This document shows, in pieces, positions 63,181 through 64,000 of a stretch of 64,000 nucleotides of DNA (positions within the stretch are counted from its first letter, which is position 1; each line of letters starts with the position of its first letter). Origin of the DNA: Clostridia bacterium. GTDB taxonomy: Bacteria; Bacillota; Clostridia; Oscillospirales; CAG-272. Position numbers and translations under genes: made by a program. The stretch lies in assembly GCA_017520505.1 (NCBI GenBank), contig JAFXFN010000015.1, forward strand, positions 1 through 64,000, read 5' to 3'. The notes beneath the pieces are model-generated. The model made no database searches, was not told where the DNA came from, and saw only the letters and a program-made list of their open reading frames with translations.

Positions 63181-64000
63181 ATGGACATCAATTCATCTGA
63201 ACTGTTAAATACAGTCATAAAGCTTTTTATCATTATGGTGATAGGCTTCGGTGCATATAAGCTGAAATTTATGGACAGAGATTTTTCAAAAAAGCTGTCA
63301 AATTTCGTTATTTGCGTAGGAACTCCGTTTTTGGTTTTGGGCGGTCTTTTGGGAACGAATGACAAAAGCTTTGAAAATTTAAAATCGGGACTTGTAATAA
63401 TCCTCGTCGGTATATGCATCTATATTTTTACAGCCTCTGTGGCTTTCATCTCAACACGTCCGATAAAGGACAACGCTGAAAGATGCATAGGTGAGTTTGC
63501 GCTTCTTTTTGCCAACACGGGCTTTATGGGATTTCCCGTTTTAAAAGCTCTTTTCGGTGATGAAAAGGGTGCTTTTTACGGTTCGTTTTACATAATAGCA
63601 TTTAATCTTGTAATATGGACATACGGCATATTTGTTATTTCCAAAAGCGGAAGCGGCGTAAAGATAAAGCCTATAAATATGATCTTGAACTACGGAACAG
63701 TTCCGTGTATATTGGGAATAATACTGTATATGCTTCCGTGGCAGTTACCTGCGGTGGTTACAGATGCTTTCAAAATGGTTGGGGATATTACGATTCCCTG
63801 TTCAATGTTTATCATCGGCGGAGTCATTGCAACGATCCCGTTCGGAAAGATCTTTTCTGATTTAAAGGTATATGTTCTCTTGCTTATAAAGCTGTTCGCA
63901 ATACCGATTGCGGCATCAGGCATTGTAAGGCTTTTGGGACTTGATAATTTCTATATATATTTCGTTGCGATTATGACGGCATTACCGTGTGCCTCAAATA
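63181..64000 (+). CDS. AEC (auxin efflux carrier) family transporter, truncated at the right edge
   Basis: The reading frame is open from the ATG at 63181 to the window end (273 codons). Multiple hydrophobic segments are present, with family motifs LFANTGFMGFPVLKALFG and ITIPCSMFIIGG and the C-terminal region beginning. It follows the UDG stop by 1 bp. Members export or import organic acids or amino acids. The C-terminus is outside the window. Confidence 0.88.
   Translation, partial: MDINSSELLNTVIKLFIIMVIGFGAYKLKFMDRDFSKKLSNFVICVGTPFLVLGGLLGTNDKSFENLKSGLVIILVGICIYIFTASVAFISTRPIKDNAERCIGEFALLFANTGFMGFPVLKALFGDEKGAFYGSFYIIAFNLVIWTYGIFVISKSGSGVKIKPINMILNYGTVPCILGIILYMLPWQLPAVVTDAFKMVGDITIPCSMFIIGGVIATIPFGKIFSDLKVYVLLLIKLFAIPIAASGIVRLLGLDNFYIYFVAIMTALPCASN

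Overview
The window is chromosomal DNA of a low-to-moderate GC Gram-positive anaerobe, most likely a member of the Clostridia (Oscillospiraceae/Ruminococcaceae-like). The signs are: AddAB rather than RecBCD, oxygen-sensitive pyruvate formate-lyase under a ZTP riboswitch, an ECF transporter core module, ClpE- and MecA-like proteins, DivIVA, SpoIID-type and dockerin-bearing extracellular proteins, and strong AGGAGG-type ribosome binding sites. No rRNA or tRNA gene, CRISPR array, prophage or intact IS element was seen. The species cannot be fixed from the sequence alone.

Layout. 1-263: start of a leftward secreted/membrane protein cut by the window edge, with its own promoter and a structured leader. 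264-9747 (leftward): dinB, queG, an unknown membrane protein, addB, addA, a DNA-repair-flavoured operon headed by an apparently leaderless dinB. 9889-16661 (rightward): a divergent type IIA topoisomerase pair, a small secreted protein and a SpoIID-domain protein. 16769-17286 (leftward): HU and RqcP. 17515-18072: small membrane-anchored unknown. 18066-31070: three leftward amidases and, divergently, two glucosaminidase-like enzymes and a leucine-rich-repeat protein, all secreted and all ending in a type I dockerin. 31213-32701: phosphodiester glycosidase family protein and a small membrane protein. 32707-35846: ZTP riboswitch, pflB, pflA. 35886-49096 (leftward): a P-type ATPase relative with degenerate catalytic motifs, a ClpE-like unfoldase, CvpA, DUF5711, TruA, EcfT/A2/A1, an rRNA methyltransferase, RuvB, RuvA, RuvC. 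49347-52552 (rightward): Nif3-like protein, RqcH, HAD hydrolase. 52585-60684 (leftward): ATP-grasp ligase, DnaQ-like exonuclease, an unknown, a four-helix-bundle protein with an upstream array of short palindromes, RlmD, then FkbM methyltransferase / membrane-anchored cohesin protein / dockerin protein. 60882-64000 (rightward): DivIVA-like protein, SIS-domain protein, a free-standing MecA C-terminal-like domain, family 4 uracil-DNA glycosylase and a truncated AEC transporter.

The most interesting theme is a cohesin-dockerin surface system whose cargo is cell-wall hydrolases rather than plant-polysaccharide enzymes. Seven predicted dockerin proteins (three amidases, two glucosaminidases, one LRR protein, one Big_2 protein) and one predicted cohesin protein with a C-terminal transmembrane anchor are encoded here. 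The five hydrolases also share an undescribed-looking ~90-residue 'GWSVH' module present in eight copies. Other notable items are the pseudo-P-type ATPase, the palindrome array abutting the four-helix-bundle gene, the orphan MecA-like domain and a terminator embedded in a convergent coding sequence.

The housekeeping genes cover recombination and repair (AddAB, RuvABC, DinB, UDG), ribosome rescue (RqcH and RqcP), tRNA/rRNA modification (QueG, TruA, RlmD, RlmI/K-like) and formate/one-carbon metabolism. Functional statements come from motif and family recognition by eye; no database search was run.
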